From Thermus kawarayensis JCM 12314 (GTDB lineage: Bacteria; Deinococcota; Deinococci; Deinococcales; Thermaceae): DNA of 10,725 bases. The position numbers were made by a program, and so were the translations under genes. The notes beneath the pieces were generated by a model. That model saw nothing but the letters and a program-made list of their open reading frames with translations, did not search any database and was not told where the DNA came from. Below are positions 1 through 7,034 of this stretch, piece after piece (the stretch's first letter is position 1; each line of letters starts with the position of its first letter). The stretch covers positions 1 through 10,725 of the forward strand of contig BBBL01000027.1 in the NCBI GenBank assembly GCA_001311545.1. The letters are read 5' to 3'.

Positions 1-61
1 CCCAGGGGGGTGGTCTGGACCCGGAGAGGGCCAAGCCGCCCTGCCCGAGCTTTTGCCCTAA
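1..61 (+). CDS. alaS: Alanyl-tRNA synthetase, C-terminal end (partial, frameshifted)
   Basis: Only the last ~20 codons are in the window. Frame 3 reads Q-G-G-G-L-D-P-E-R-A-K up to base 35, then frame 2 reads A-A-L-P-E-L-L-P to a TAA at 59-61. Adding one G after base 35 joins them into QGGGLDPERAKAALPELLP. The Q-GGG-x-DPE pattern is what the C-terminal (C-Ala) domain of alanyl-tRNA synthetase looks like at its very end. Context agrees: alaS upstream of ruvX and mltG is a widespread bacterial gene order. The stop overlaps the -10 hexamer of the next gene. The call rests on a short motif plus synteny, so a different upstream gene cannot be excluded. Confidence 0.68.
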   Translation, partial: PGGWSGPGEGQAALPELLP

Positions 62-70
62 AATGGGGGC
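59..70 (+). promoter_or_regulatory. Probable leaderless promoter: -10 TAAAAT with G-rich discriminator
   Basis: TAAAAT lies at 59-64, followed by GGGGGC at 65-70 and the ATG at 71. Six bases between a -10 hexamer and the start codon would place transcription start on or next to the ATG, so the mRNA would be leaderless. The G run just after the -10 fits the GGGA discriminator recognised by Thermus sigma-A. No -35 hexamer is recognisable. The -10 overlaps the stop codon of the upstream gene. Confidence 0.55.
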
Positions 71-755
71 ATGCTTCTCCTGAGCTTTCTGGCGGTGGCC
101 CTTTCCTGGGCCCTCTTTGCCCTCACCTTCGGCCGGTACCGGCATAGGCCCTCCCTCCACAACGCCCTTTACAGCCTGGGCCTCTTCTTCTTCGCCCTGG
201 CGGTTTCCGCCGAGCTCCTCGCCCGCCTGCAGGGGGGCTGGAGCCCCTTCCTCTACCGCCTCTGGTACCTCACCGGGGCCATGCACGGGGTGACCTTCTT
301 AGGCCTCGGGAGCCTGGCCCTCCTCTACCCCAAGGCGGCCCGTGGGCTTCTTTGGGCGCTAGGCCCCCTCGTCCTCTGGGGCCTTTACCTGGTGGCCTCG
401 GCCCCCTTGGACTTCTCCCGCCTCCCCGAGCCCTACGCCCCTTCCGGGGCTGCCTTCCCGCCCCCCGGCCTCACCTCCCCTAGGCTTTGGACCATCCCCT
501 TCAACCTCCTGGGCACGGCCCTCATGGCGGGGGTGGCCCTCTACACCACCCTCTTCTTCTGGCGGAGGAACCCCTTAAGCCCAGGGCACGGCCCTAGTCT
601 TCCTCTCCGCCCTGGTCCTCGCCTCCACCAGCGCCCTGAACCGCTTCGGGGTGGTGGGCCTGGAGGAGGGGGGCCGGGCTTTAGGGGTGGCGCTCCTTTA
701 CCTGGGGGTGGTCCTGGCGGACAAGAGCGTGCAGTATGCGGGTGGGCGCGCTTGA
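71..755 (+). CDS. Uncharacterised multi-pass membrane protein (frameshifted)
   Basis: I do not recognise this family. After correction it is about 227 residues with roughly seven hydrophobic spans: near residues 2-20, 32-53, 62-85, 92-112, 145-168, then two more in the downstream frame ([10 protein letters not shown] and [13 protein letters not shown]). Seven spans without a soluble domain resemble sensor membrane modules, but no motif proves a function. The reading frame breaks between 578 and 590: upstream it runs from 71, downstream it ends at TGA 753-755. One extra base, or two missing bases (for example one C in each of the CCC and GC runs), would account for it. The end overlaps the ruvX start by 20 bp, so the genes are probably co-transcribed. 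Confidence 0.7.
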
Positions 756-1143
756 CGTGGGCGAGGCCCGGATCGGCCTCGCCGTGGGGGAGGAGGGGGT
801 TCCTTTGGCCTCGGGCCGGGGGTACCTGGTGCGGCGGGGCCTGGAAGAGGACGTGGCGGCCCTCCTGGACTTCGTGCGGCGGGAGGGCCTCAGGAAGCTC
901 GTGGTGGGCCTGCCTCTCCGCACCGACCTCAAGGAGAGCGCCCAGGCCAAGAAAGTCCTCCCCCTGGTGGAGGCCCTGAGGGCGCAAGGGGTGGAGGTGG
1001 AACTCTGGGACGAGCGCTACACCACCAGGCTCGCCAAGGAGCGCTTAAAACACGCCCCCAAGCGGCTCCGCCGGGACAAGGGGAAGCTGGACGAGCTCGC
1101 CGCCCTGGTGCTTCTGGAGGACTACCTTGCCCGAGGGCTCTAG
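736..1143 (+). CDS. ruvX: RuvX/YqgF family nuclease (putative pre-16S rRNA nuclease / Holliday junction resolvase-like)
   Basis: A complete 135-residue protein, one of two genes here with no frameshift. It has the RNase H-like fold signatures of the YqgF family: [11 protein letters not shown] near residues 6-16 carrying the first catalytic Asp, V-V-G-L-P-L-R-T-D in the middle, D-E-R-Y-T-T (usually DERxTT) with the second acidic residue, and K-G-K-L-D-E-L-A-A near the end with the third. Family members mature the 5' end of 16S rRNA; an older proposal, from the fold, is Holliday junction resolution. It starts inside the membrane-protein gene and its last 17 bp overlap the most likely mltG start, so it sits in the middle of an operon. 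Confidence 0.93.
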   Translation: MRVGALDVGEARIGLAVGEEGVPLASGRGYLVRRGLEEDVAALLDFVRREGLRKLVVGLPLRTDLKESAQAKKVLPLVEALRAQGVEVELWDERYTTRLAKERLKHAPKRLRRDKGKLDELAALVLLEDYLARGL

Positions 1144-2138
1144 AAGGTGGCTCTGGCGGGGGGTGGTGGCCCTCTTCCTTACCTTCGCCCTTTTGCTCCT
1201 CTACGCCCTCTGGCTTTTGGGCCCCACGGGGAAGGAGGCCCTGGTGCGCATCCCCAGGGGGGCCAAGGGGGCGGAGGTGGCCCGTGTGCTGGAGGAGGCC
1301 GGGCTTCTGCGCTCGGGGTACCTTTTTTTCCGCCTACCTGAGGTTTTCCGGCAGGGCCAAGCGCCTGGTCCCCGGGGTCTACCGCTTGAGGGGGGAGGGG
1401 GCCTTCCGCCTGGCCCGGGCCTCACGGGCGGGGAGAGGCCCCTAAGCGTCACCCTCACCTTCCCCGAGGGGGAAAGGGCGGTGGACTACGCCCGGAGGCT
1501 TTCCCGGGCGGGCCTGGACGGGGAGGGCTTTTTGCGCCTGGCGGAAAGTCCCGGGGACCTTAAGCCCCCTACGTGGAGGGGAGGACCCTCGAGGGCTACC
1601 TCTTCCCCGCCACCTACACCTTTGACCTCCTGTCCACCCCTGAAGAGGTGGTGCGCTCCATGCTCCGCCGCTTTGAGGCGGAGCTCACCCCGGTGGTGCG
1701 GCGCCTTCTGGAGGAGGAGGGGCTTTCCGTCCACGCCTGGGTCACCCTGGCTCCATCGTCCAGGCCGAGGCGGGAAGCGAAGGGGAGATGCCCTACATCG
1801 CCGGGGTCTTCCGGAACCGCCTGGAGCGGGGCATGCCCCTCCAGGCCGACCCCACCGTGGCCTACGCCCTGGGGAAGCGCCTCCCCGAGCTTTCCCGCCC
1901 CGGGGGGGACTTCCAGGTGGACTCCCCCTACAACACCTACCGCTACGCGGGCCTTCCCCCGGGGCCCATCGGGAACCCCGGGCGGGAGGCCCTCCTCGCC
2001 GTCTTGCACCCCGTGCGCCGGGACGAGCGGGGCCGCCCCTACCTCTACTTCTTCCACGCCCGGGGAAAGCTTTACCTGAACGTGGACTTTGAGGCCCACC
2101 TCCGGGACCTGGACCGGTACCGCTACTCCTCCCCGTGA
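1127..2138 (+). CDS. mltG: Endolytic peptidoglycan transglycosylase MltG (YceG family), four frameshifts
   Basis: MltG cleaves nascent glycan strands at the inner membrane and sets their length. The corrected protein is 337 residues: one N-terminal membrane helix (about residues 9-32), a LysM-like region, then the YceG domain. The conserved catalytic Glu lies in A-S-I-V-Q-A-E-A-G (about residue 215), followed by [17 protein letters not shown] and [11 protein letters not shown], both family hallmarks. The frame is broken by an extra T in the T7 run at 1323-1329, a missing C near 1420, a missing C in the C5 run at 1565-1569, and a missing base near 1751. The corrected length is exactly 338 codons. 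The start is taken as TTG 1127 because no ATG precedes the membrane helix; GTG codons near 1163 are an alternative but would cut into it. Confidence 0.9.
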
Positions 2139-2961
2139 CGCAAAAGCCTTAGCTGGGCGTAGGCGAAGAGGAGGGTGAGGAGGAGGAGGACCACGGTGAC
2201 CGCCGCCGCATAGCCCAGGCGGAAGTTCTCAAAGCCCACCTCGTACAGGTAGTAGCCCAGGACTCGTGGCCCCGTACGGGCCCCCCCGGGTCGAGGAGGA
2301 AGACCGCGGCGTAGGACTGCAGGGCGAGGATGGTGCCCACCACCACCAGAAAGGCCACCGCCGGGCGCATGAGGGGAAGGACCACGTGGCGAAAGGCCTC
2401 AAAGGGCCCCGCCCCGTCCACGTAGGCGGCCTCGAGGAGGGTCTTGGGGATGGCCTTGAGCCTGGCCGAGGCCACCAGGACCCCGTAGCCCAGGTGGCGC
2501 CACAAGGTGAAGGCCACCACCATCAGGAGGGCCCAGAACCCCTCCCGGTCCCAGGGGGGGATGGGGAGGAACTGGGCCAGGGCCCCGTACTCCGGGGTGA
2601 AGAGGGTGTACCAGCTCAGGGTGGCCCCTCCCAGGGTGACCAGGCCCGGGAGGAAGAGGAGGCTCTTGGCCAGGCGCTCGTAGGGCATCCCCTCCAGGGC
2701 CACCGCCAAGGCCACGGAGAGCCCCACGAAGAGGGGCAGGGCCAGGAGCATGAACTTCAGGGTGACCAGGAGGCTGTTCCAGAAGGCGGGGTCCCGGAGG
2801 AGGTCCCGGTAGTTCTCAAGCCCCACGGGCCTGGGCTCGGAAAGCCCCGACCAGTCCCAGGTGGAGAAGCGAAGGACGTCCAGGAATGGGTAGAGGACGA
2901 AGAGGAAGAGGGGAAGGAGGGCCGGCAGGGAGAAGAGAAGGAGGGGGAGCTTCTTTCGCAC
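2123..2961 (-). CDS. ABC transporter permease, MalF/UgpA type (carbohydrate uptake family), one frameshift
   Basis: An inner-membrane permease of 279 residues with about six membrane spans. The cytoplasmic EAA loop that docks on the ATPase is clear at about residues 178-197: E-A-A-Y-V-D-G-A-G then V-V-L-P-L. The N-terminal part ([11 protein letters not shown]) and G-L-E-N-Y-R-D-L-L are typical of MalF/UgpA-type subunits, which import sugars or glycerol phosphates. A missing C in the C7 run at 2281-2287 shifts the last ~54 residues; corrected, the gene is exactly 280 codons and ends at the stop at 2125-2123. The start is GTG at 2961, 4 nt after the preceding gene, with no clear Shine-Dalgarno. 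The stop overlaps the 3' end of mltG by 16 bp. No MalG-type partner, ATPase or binding protein is in the window, so the substrate is unknown. Confidence 0.87.
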
Positions 2962-2965
2962 GGGG

Positions 2966-3456
2966 CTACCAGAGGTAGAGGAGGGAGAGGAGGAAGGGGT
3001 AGCGGTCGGAGGCGGAGACCTCCAGGGCCAGGGGCTCCAGGTAGAGCCTAAACCCCGCTCCCCAGGCCAGGTGGAACCCCGCCTGGTAGCCGAGGCCGAG
3101 CCCAGGGAGAGGGCTCCGCCCGGAACCTCCACGCTCGCCACCGGGCCCAGGTGGACCCCGAAGGGGTAGCGGAGGTCCAGGCCCAGGCCCAAGGAGGTGT
3201 AGAGGTCGGCGAGGACGAGCCCGGGGAAGAGGTTGGCCTTGAGGAGGGCGTAGACCTCGGGGCTCTGGGAGAGGAGGACCTGGGCGTCCAGGCCGGTGTC
3301 TATCCCCAGGGGATTGAAGGGCAGGAGGGCGCTTCCTTGCAGGTAAAAGCCCTTGTCCGGGGCGTACCCCAGGCCCAAGGTGTTCTCCGGGTAGGCCGGG
3401 GCCTGGGCCAGGGCGAGGCCCAGGGCGAGGCCGAGGAGGGCGAAGAGCCGCTTCAT
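2966..3456 (-). CDS. Small secreted beta-barrel-like outer-membrane protein (frameshifted)
   Basis: The corrected protein has 163 residues. It starts with a signal peptide (M-K-R, a hydrophobic stretch, A-L-A-Q-A at about 15-19). The rest alternates hydrophobic and polar or glycine residues in strand-length segments (L-G-L-G-Y, G-F-Y-L-Q-G-S, L-G-L-G-L-D-L-R-Y, L-A-W-G-A-G-F-R-L-Y-L). It ends in L-L-Y-L-W, an aromatic C-terminus like the one used for outer-membrane barrel assembly. I do not recognise the family; an outer-membrane protein of eight or fewer strands is inferred. A missing C in the CCC run at 3101-3103 breaks the frame. Corrected, the stop is TAG at 2968-2966, but uncorrected translation runs on into the permease and yields a false 435-residue fusion. 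It is transcribed divergently from the NTPase gene. Confidence 0.68.
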
Positions 3457-3465
3457 AGCCCTTCT

Positions 3466-3471
3466 ATCCTA
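3466..3471 (-). promoter_or_regulatory. Candidate -10 for the barrel-protein/permease pair
   Basis: On the minus strand TAGGAT is read from 3471 to 3466, 9 nt before the ATG at 3456. An AGAAGG at 3465-3460 could be a Shine-Dalgarno 3 nt from the ATG, although that leaves a very short leader. No -35 is evident. It faces and abuts the -10 candidate of the NTPase gene. Confidence 0.35.
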
Positions 3472-3479
3472 CCAGGTAG
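3469..3479. repeat. 11-bp perfect palindrome CTACC-A-GGTAG between divergent genes
   Basis: The two arms are perfect 5-bp inverted repeats around one central base. Three bases of each outer arm belong to the opposing -10 candidates (TAGGAT on the minus strand, TAGCAT on the plus strand). It may be an operator, or only the consequence of two mirrored -10 elements that both contain TAG or TA. Confidence 0.4.
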
Positions 3480-3488
3480 CATGGGGGC
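3477..3488 (+). promoter_or_regulatory. Probable leaderless promoter of the NTPase gene
   Basis: TAGCAT at 3477-3482 is followed by GGGGGC and the ATG at 3489. The 11 bases ATGGGGGCATG ending in the start codon are identical to those before the gene at 71, with the same spacing. The arrangement again predicts a leaderless transcript with a G-rich discriminator. Confidence 0.45.
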
Positions 3489-4201
3489 ATGGAGGTGGCC
3501 TTTTCCTTGGAACCCGCGCCCAGCCTCGTCCCGGTGCGGGAGGTATCCCTTTTGGTCCTCGTGGGCCTCACCGGGGTGGGGAAGAGCACCCTGGTGGAGG
3601 CCCTGGGCCTTCCCCGGCTCCCCGACCGCCGGGAGCTGGTGGACCGCTACGTCCTCCCCCGCTACGGGGCAGAGCCTCCCATACCCCGGGAGGAGCGCTT
3701 CCGCCTCACGCGGCGCTTCCGGGAGGAGTTCCCCGGGGGGGTGGCGGAGGTCCTTTACCGGGGCTACGCGGCGCCCAGGCCCCTTCTCCTCTTTGACGGC
3801 TTAAGGGGCGAGGCCGAGGTGGCCTTCGCCCTGGAACACCTCCCCAGGCCCTGTTCGTGGTCCTCCACGCCCGGGAGGGCACCCGGCTCAGGCGCCTCCT
3901 GGTCCGGCAGGACGCCTTTGACCGGGTGGAGGTGGCCCCCGAGGAATACGCCCGCCTGAGGGAGCTCGCCCAGGGGGTCCTCACGGAGGAGGAGCTTGCG
4001 GAGGCCCTCTCCCTCGCCCCCCTCGAGGAGGTCCTGGCCAAGCTCAAGATCGTGGCCGAGGAGAAGCGAAACTACGACCCCCATGGCCCTTTGCGCCTCC
4101 TCCGGGGCCACCCCCGGGCCCTCGTCCTGGACACGGAAACCCTCACCCCCGAGGAGGAGGCCGAGGAGGTGAGGGCCTTTCTCCGGAATCAGGGCTTCTA
4201 A
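3489..4201 (+). CDS. Uncharacterised P-loop NTPase (frameshifted)
   Basis: The protein is 237 residues after correction. A Walker A motif G-L-T-G-V-G-K-S-T sits at residues 26-34 right after a hydrophobic strand, and P-L-L-L-F-D-G near residues 98-104 is a good Walker B with Asp103. Between them are two Arg-rich helical stretches. The C-terminal half is charged and helical and rich in Glu and Leu. The single early P-loop and small size resemble nucleoside or nucleotide kinases, but I see no lid or substrate motif that fixes a family, so no function is assigned. A missing C in the CCC at 3849-3851 breaks the frame; corrected length is exactly 238 codons. It appears monocistronic, as the next gene has its own promoter candidate. 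Confidence 0.75.
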
Positions 4202-4220
4202 CCCCCCCTTTCCTTCGCCC

Positions 4221-4233
4221 CCCTGGCTCAGGG
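4221..4233. repeat. Short hairpin-forming inverted repeat between NTPase and enolase-superfamily genes
   Basis: CCCTG-GCT-CAGGG is a perfect 5-bp stem with a 3-base loop in the 74-bp gap after the NTPase stop. It lies where a terminator would be expected but has no T-tract, so a terminator role is only possible. Apart from this and the next promoter the gap shows nothing. Confidence 0.25.
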
Positions 4234-4262
4234 AAGCCCGCCTACGTGGCCTTCTTGCCCCT

Positions 4263-4275
4263 TAGAATGGGGCCT
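4263..4275 (+). promoter_or_regulatory. Probable leaderless promoter: -10 TAGAAT with G-rich discriminator
   Basis: TAGAAT at 4263-4268 is followed by GGGGCCT and then ATG at 4276. This is the same arrangement as at 59-71 and 3477-3489, and it decides the start of the gene: the upstream in-frame GTG (4246) and ATG (4267) would lie before or inside the -10. Confidence 0.5.
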
Positions 4276-5360
4276 ATGCCGAGGATACGGGACCTTCGCC
4301 TCATCCCCTTCCGCATCCCCCTGAAGGCCCCCTTGCGCTGGGGGAAGTCCTCGGAGCTTGCGGCCTTGGAGCACGCCCTTCTGGAGGTGGAGCTTTCCGA
4401 TGGCTCCCTGGGCCGGGCCGAGGTGGCCATCCGCCCCACCATCTACGGGGAGACCCTGGGGAGCGTGAGGGCGGGGCTTGAGTACCTGAGGCCGAGGCTT
4501 TTGGGCCTCGAGGCCGACGACCAGGAGGGGATAAGGGCCGTTCTGGAGGCCTTCCCCTTTAACTACGGCCTAAAGGGCGCCCTGGATACCGCCCTCTGGG
4601 AGGCCTGGGCGAGGAGCGAGGGGGAGGAGCTTTACCAGGTCCTGAGGCCCGCCAAGCACCGGGTGCGGGTGGCCTACATCCTGGGCCTGGGGGAGGAGGA
4701 AGAGGTCCTGGAGGACGCCCGCATGGCCTTCGCCGCGGGGGTCAGGGTCTTCAAGGTGAAGGTGGGGCGGGACCTCGAGGGGGACACCCGCCGCATCCTC
4801 CGCCTCAAGGAGGCCTTCCCCGAGGCCGAGCTCTACGCCGACGCCAACGAGTCCCTTCCCCCCAAGAGGCCGAGGGCTACCTCCAGGCCTGGAAGGAGCT
4901 CGGCCTCCGCTACGTGGAGGAGCCTTTACCCCTAGAGGAGGTGGAGGCGCGGAGGAGGCTTAGGGAGAAGGGCATCCTCCCCCTCATCGCCGACGACTCG
5001 GCCATGACCCCGAAGGACCTCAAGCGGGAGCTACAGCTGGACACCTTTGACCTCCTGAACCTCAAGCCCGCCCGCACCGGGGTCACCTGGACCCTGGAGA
5101 TGCTGGCCCTGGCCCGGGAGAGGGGCAAAAGGGCCATGGTGGGAAGCCAGGCGCAAAGCTCCTTCGGCGCCTACCAGTCCGCCCTCCTCGCCTTCCAGCA
5201 GGGGGTGACGGAGCCTTCGGAGCTCGCCTTCCACCTCAAGGCGGAGGGCGGCTTCCTCCCCTTCCCTGCCTTCCGGGAGGGGTGGCTTTACTGGGAGGAC
5301 CTGGTGGAGGCCCGCTTTGACGAGGAGGCCTTCGCCCGGTACGCCCTAGAGGAGGCCTAG
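4276..5360 (+). CDS. Enolase-superfamily enzyme, muconate-lactonizing subgroup (racemase/epimerase/cycloisomerase-like), one frameshift
   Basis: The corrected protein has 361 residues: an N-terminal capping domain (about 1-125) then a TIM-like barrel. All expected catalytic positions are present: K160-V-K162 (the KxK pair that abstracts the alpha proton), metal ligands D189 (A-D-A-N-E), E215 (V-E-E-P) and D240 (A-D-D-S), and the opposite-face Lys264 (N-L-K-P). Spacing of 24-29 residues between them is normal. The family acts on carboxylates such as N-acyl amino acids, dipeptides, muconate or the o-succinylbenzoate precursor. The later strands read V-G-S-Q-A-Q-S-S-F-G rather than the usual M-L-E-S type, and no DxD of dipeptide epimerases is seen, so the substrate stays open. 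A missing C in the C6 run at 4858-4863 breaks the frame. The stop overlaps the HAD gene's stop by 15 bp on the opposite strand. Confidence 0.85.
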
Positions 5361-5971
5361 GGCTTCCCGAAAGTCCCGGAAGACCCCCTGGGCCCCGGCT
5401 TCCCGGAGGCCTCCGCCCCGTGCCCCGTGAGGAGGCCGTAGGTGGGAATCCCCGCCCCCACGGCGCTTTTGACCCCGGAAGGGGAGTCCTCAAAGGCCAG
5501 GGCCTCTCCCGGGGCCAGGCCCAGGCGCCCCAGGGCCACCCGGTAGGGCAGGGGGTCGGGCTTCCCCCGGCCCACCTCCTCGGCGAGGACGAGGAGAGGG
5601 GGCCTTAGCCTCAGGGCCTTGAGGACATGGCGGGCGTTCTCCCTGGGGGCGTTGGTCACCACGCCCCAGGAAAGCCCCCTTTCCTTGACCTTCTCCAGAA
5701 GCTCCGGGAGGCCCGGGGTGGGCCTGAGCCCTTGGGCCAGCTCCCGGAAGCGGGCCTCCTTGGCCCCTATGAGCCTTTCCGCCTCCTCCCCTTCCAGGCT
5801 AAGGAGGTCCCGGAGGATCTCGGGGTTGAGCCTTCCCGAGATGCGTTCCCGGTAGAAGGCGGGGTCCACCTCGAGGCCGTAAGGCGCCAAGACCTCCCGC
5901 CAGGCCAAGAGGTGCAGGGGGTCGGTGTCCGCCAGGGTGCCGTCCAGGTCAAAGAGGAGGGCCTTAAGCAT
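5346..5971 (-). CDS. HAD-superfamily phosphatase/phosphomutase, beta-phosphoglucomutase-like, one frameshift
   Basis: The corrected protein has 208 residues and all HAD motifs: F-D8-L-D10-G-T with the nucleophile Asp8 and acid/base Asp10, V-V-T106-N, K137 in G-R-G-K-P-D-P, and E161-D162 in F-E-D-S-P-S-G. An alpha-helical cap domain lies after motif I (about residues 15-80), as in subfamily IA. The cap sequence I-S-G-R-L-N-P-E-I-L and motif IV E-D-S-P-S-G are typical of beta-phosphoglucomutase and related phosphosugar phosphatases; which reaction occurs cannot be told. The ATG at 5971 overlaps the stop of the upstream MFS gene by 8 bp, so it should be translated from the same mRNA. A missing base within GGCC near 5410 breaks the frame near the C-terminus; corrected, it ends in F-R-E-A-L-G-L-L at TAG 5348-5346. 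Confidence 0.88.
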
Positions 5972-7008
5972 AGGCCTCCCCCCGTTCCAGCCCCCGCACC
6001 AGGGCGAAGAGGCCCAGGGCGAGGAGGAGGAGCCCCAGGGGAATCCCCTCCGGGGGGAGGAGGGCGAAGAGGGCGGGAACGAGGGTGCTCCCCGCCGCCC
6101 CGGCGTAGAAGAGCCCCCCCAGGGCCCGGTGGCCGAAGCGGGCCTGCGCCAGGGCGAGGAGGGTGGAGAAGAGGGGCCCCAGGAGGAAGCCCGCCAGGGG
6201 GAAGAGGAGGGCCGTGGAGGGGAGGAGGTTGAGGCCGAGGAGGAAGAAGACCCCAAGGAGGAGGCTCCGGAGGGCCCTAAGGGGGCTTTTCGCCACCTGG
6301 CCCGCCAAAAGAAGCCTTCCCAGGGCCAGGAAAAGCCAGTAGAGGGAAAGGAGCGCCCCGCCCACCCCCACGGCGTGGCCTAAGGTTTCCAGCCAGACCC
6401 GGTTCCAGGTGGCCAGGGAGCCTTCCAAGCCCGTGTACAGGGCCACCGCCAGGAGGAAGGGCCAGAAGCCCCGTCCGCCCTCCTTGGGGGCGTGGGCCAC
6501 CGCCGGGGCTTCCAGACCAGGAAGGCCCCCAGGAAGGCCAGGAAGGCTGCCAGGAGGAGGAAGGAGGGGTAGGGAGGAGGAGAAGGAGGAGGGGGTGAAG
6601 ACCGCCCCCAGGCCGAAGGCCACGTTCACCCGGTTCAGGAACTCCACCCGGCGCTTCGGGTAGAGCTCCCCCACCAGGCTATTGCCGTGGACGTTCATCA
6701 CCCCTTCCCCAAGCCCCAGGGGGAAGGCCAGGAAGACCGCCAGGGGGAAGCTTGGGGCCAGGGCCAGGGAAAGGAAGGCGAGGCCCAGGAGGAAGAGGGC
6801 GGCCGGGTAGAGGGGGTGGCGCTCCTTTCCCTGGGCCAGGCGCACCCCCAGGAGGAGGCCCAAAAGGAGGGCGGCGAAGAACCAGGAGACCTCCTCCCCC
6901 GCCCCGTACCGGGCCCGCCAGTAGGGAGGGCCGCCCCGGGGAGGGCCACCACCACGCCACCAGGAAGAGGGAGAGAAAGGCGCCCCAGAAAAAGCGCACG
7001 TCCGCCAT
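5964..7008 (-). CDS. MFS transporter, fucose-permease-like (five frameshifts)
   Basis: A 349-residue membrane protein after correction, with about ten to twelve hydrophobic spans, in the inner membrane. Around residues 100-140 it has G-L-G-E-G, N-S-L-V-G-E-L-Y-P-K-R-R and F-L-N-R-V-N-V-A-F-G-L-G-A, resembling the signature of sugar/H+ symporters of the FucP-like (FHS) branch. A sugar or related solute is therefore likely but unproven. Five single missing bases, each in a short G run on the plus strand, break it: near 6957, 6924-6926, 6591-6595, 6572-6574 and 6505-6508. With all five restored the gene is exactly 350 codons, and the hydrophobic spans are continuous. It starts at ATG 7008 after a ~26-nt leader and overlaps the HAD gene, which suggests import coupled to handling of a phosphosugar. 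Confidence 0.85.
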
Positions 7009-7020
7009 TCTCCCCCCTTC

Positions 7021-7034
7021 TGACCCTTTGGTCA
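7021..7034. promoter_or_regulatory. Candidate operator: palindrome TGACC-CTTT-GGTCA in a divergent promoter region
   Basis: A perfect 5-bp inverted repeat with a 4-bp spacer lies in the 38-bp gap between the MFS and ygfZ-like genes. It ends on the first base of the plus-strand -10 candidate and begins directly after the minus-strand -10 candidate, so a bound dimer would block both. The size and symmetry suit a TetR/MarR-type regulator, but no regulator gene is in the window. Confidence 0.45.

Noticed and set aside
541..2099. Minus-strand open frames across ruvX and mltG
   Set aside because: No motif, no start signal, and the opposite strand encodes recognised proteins throughout.
2266..3051. 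Long plus-strand open frame of 261 codons, rich in Gly, His and Glu
   Set aside because: It lies opposite the permease and barrel genes, which carry clear motifs. Its composition is what the reverse of GC-rich membrane-protein coding gives, and it has no domain signature.
4221..4233. CCCTG-GCT-CAGGG as a Rho-independent terminator for the NTPase gene
   Set aside because: The stem is only 5 bp and no T-tract follows; it was kept only as a weak inverted repeat.
5627..6383. Plus-strand open frames across the HAD and MFS genes
   Set aside because: They are antisense shadows, dominated by Gly, Pro, Arg and Glu low-complexity peptide; the minus strand holds HAD motifs and membrane spans.
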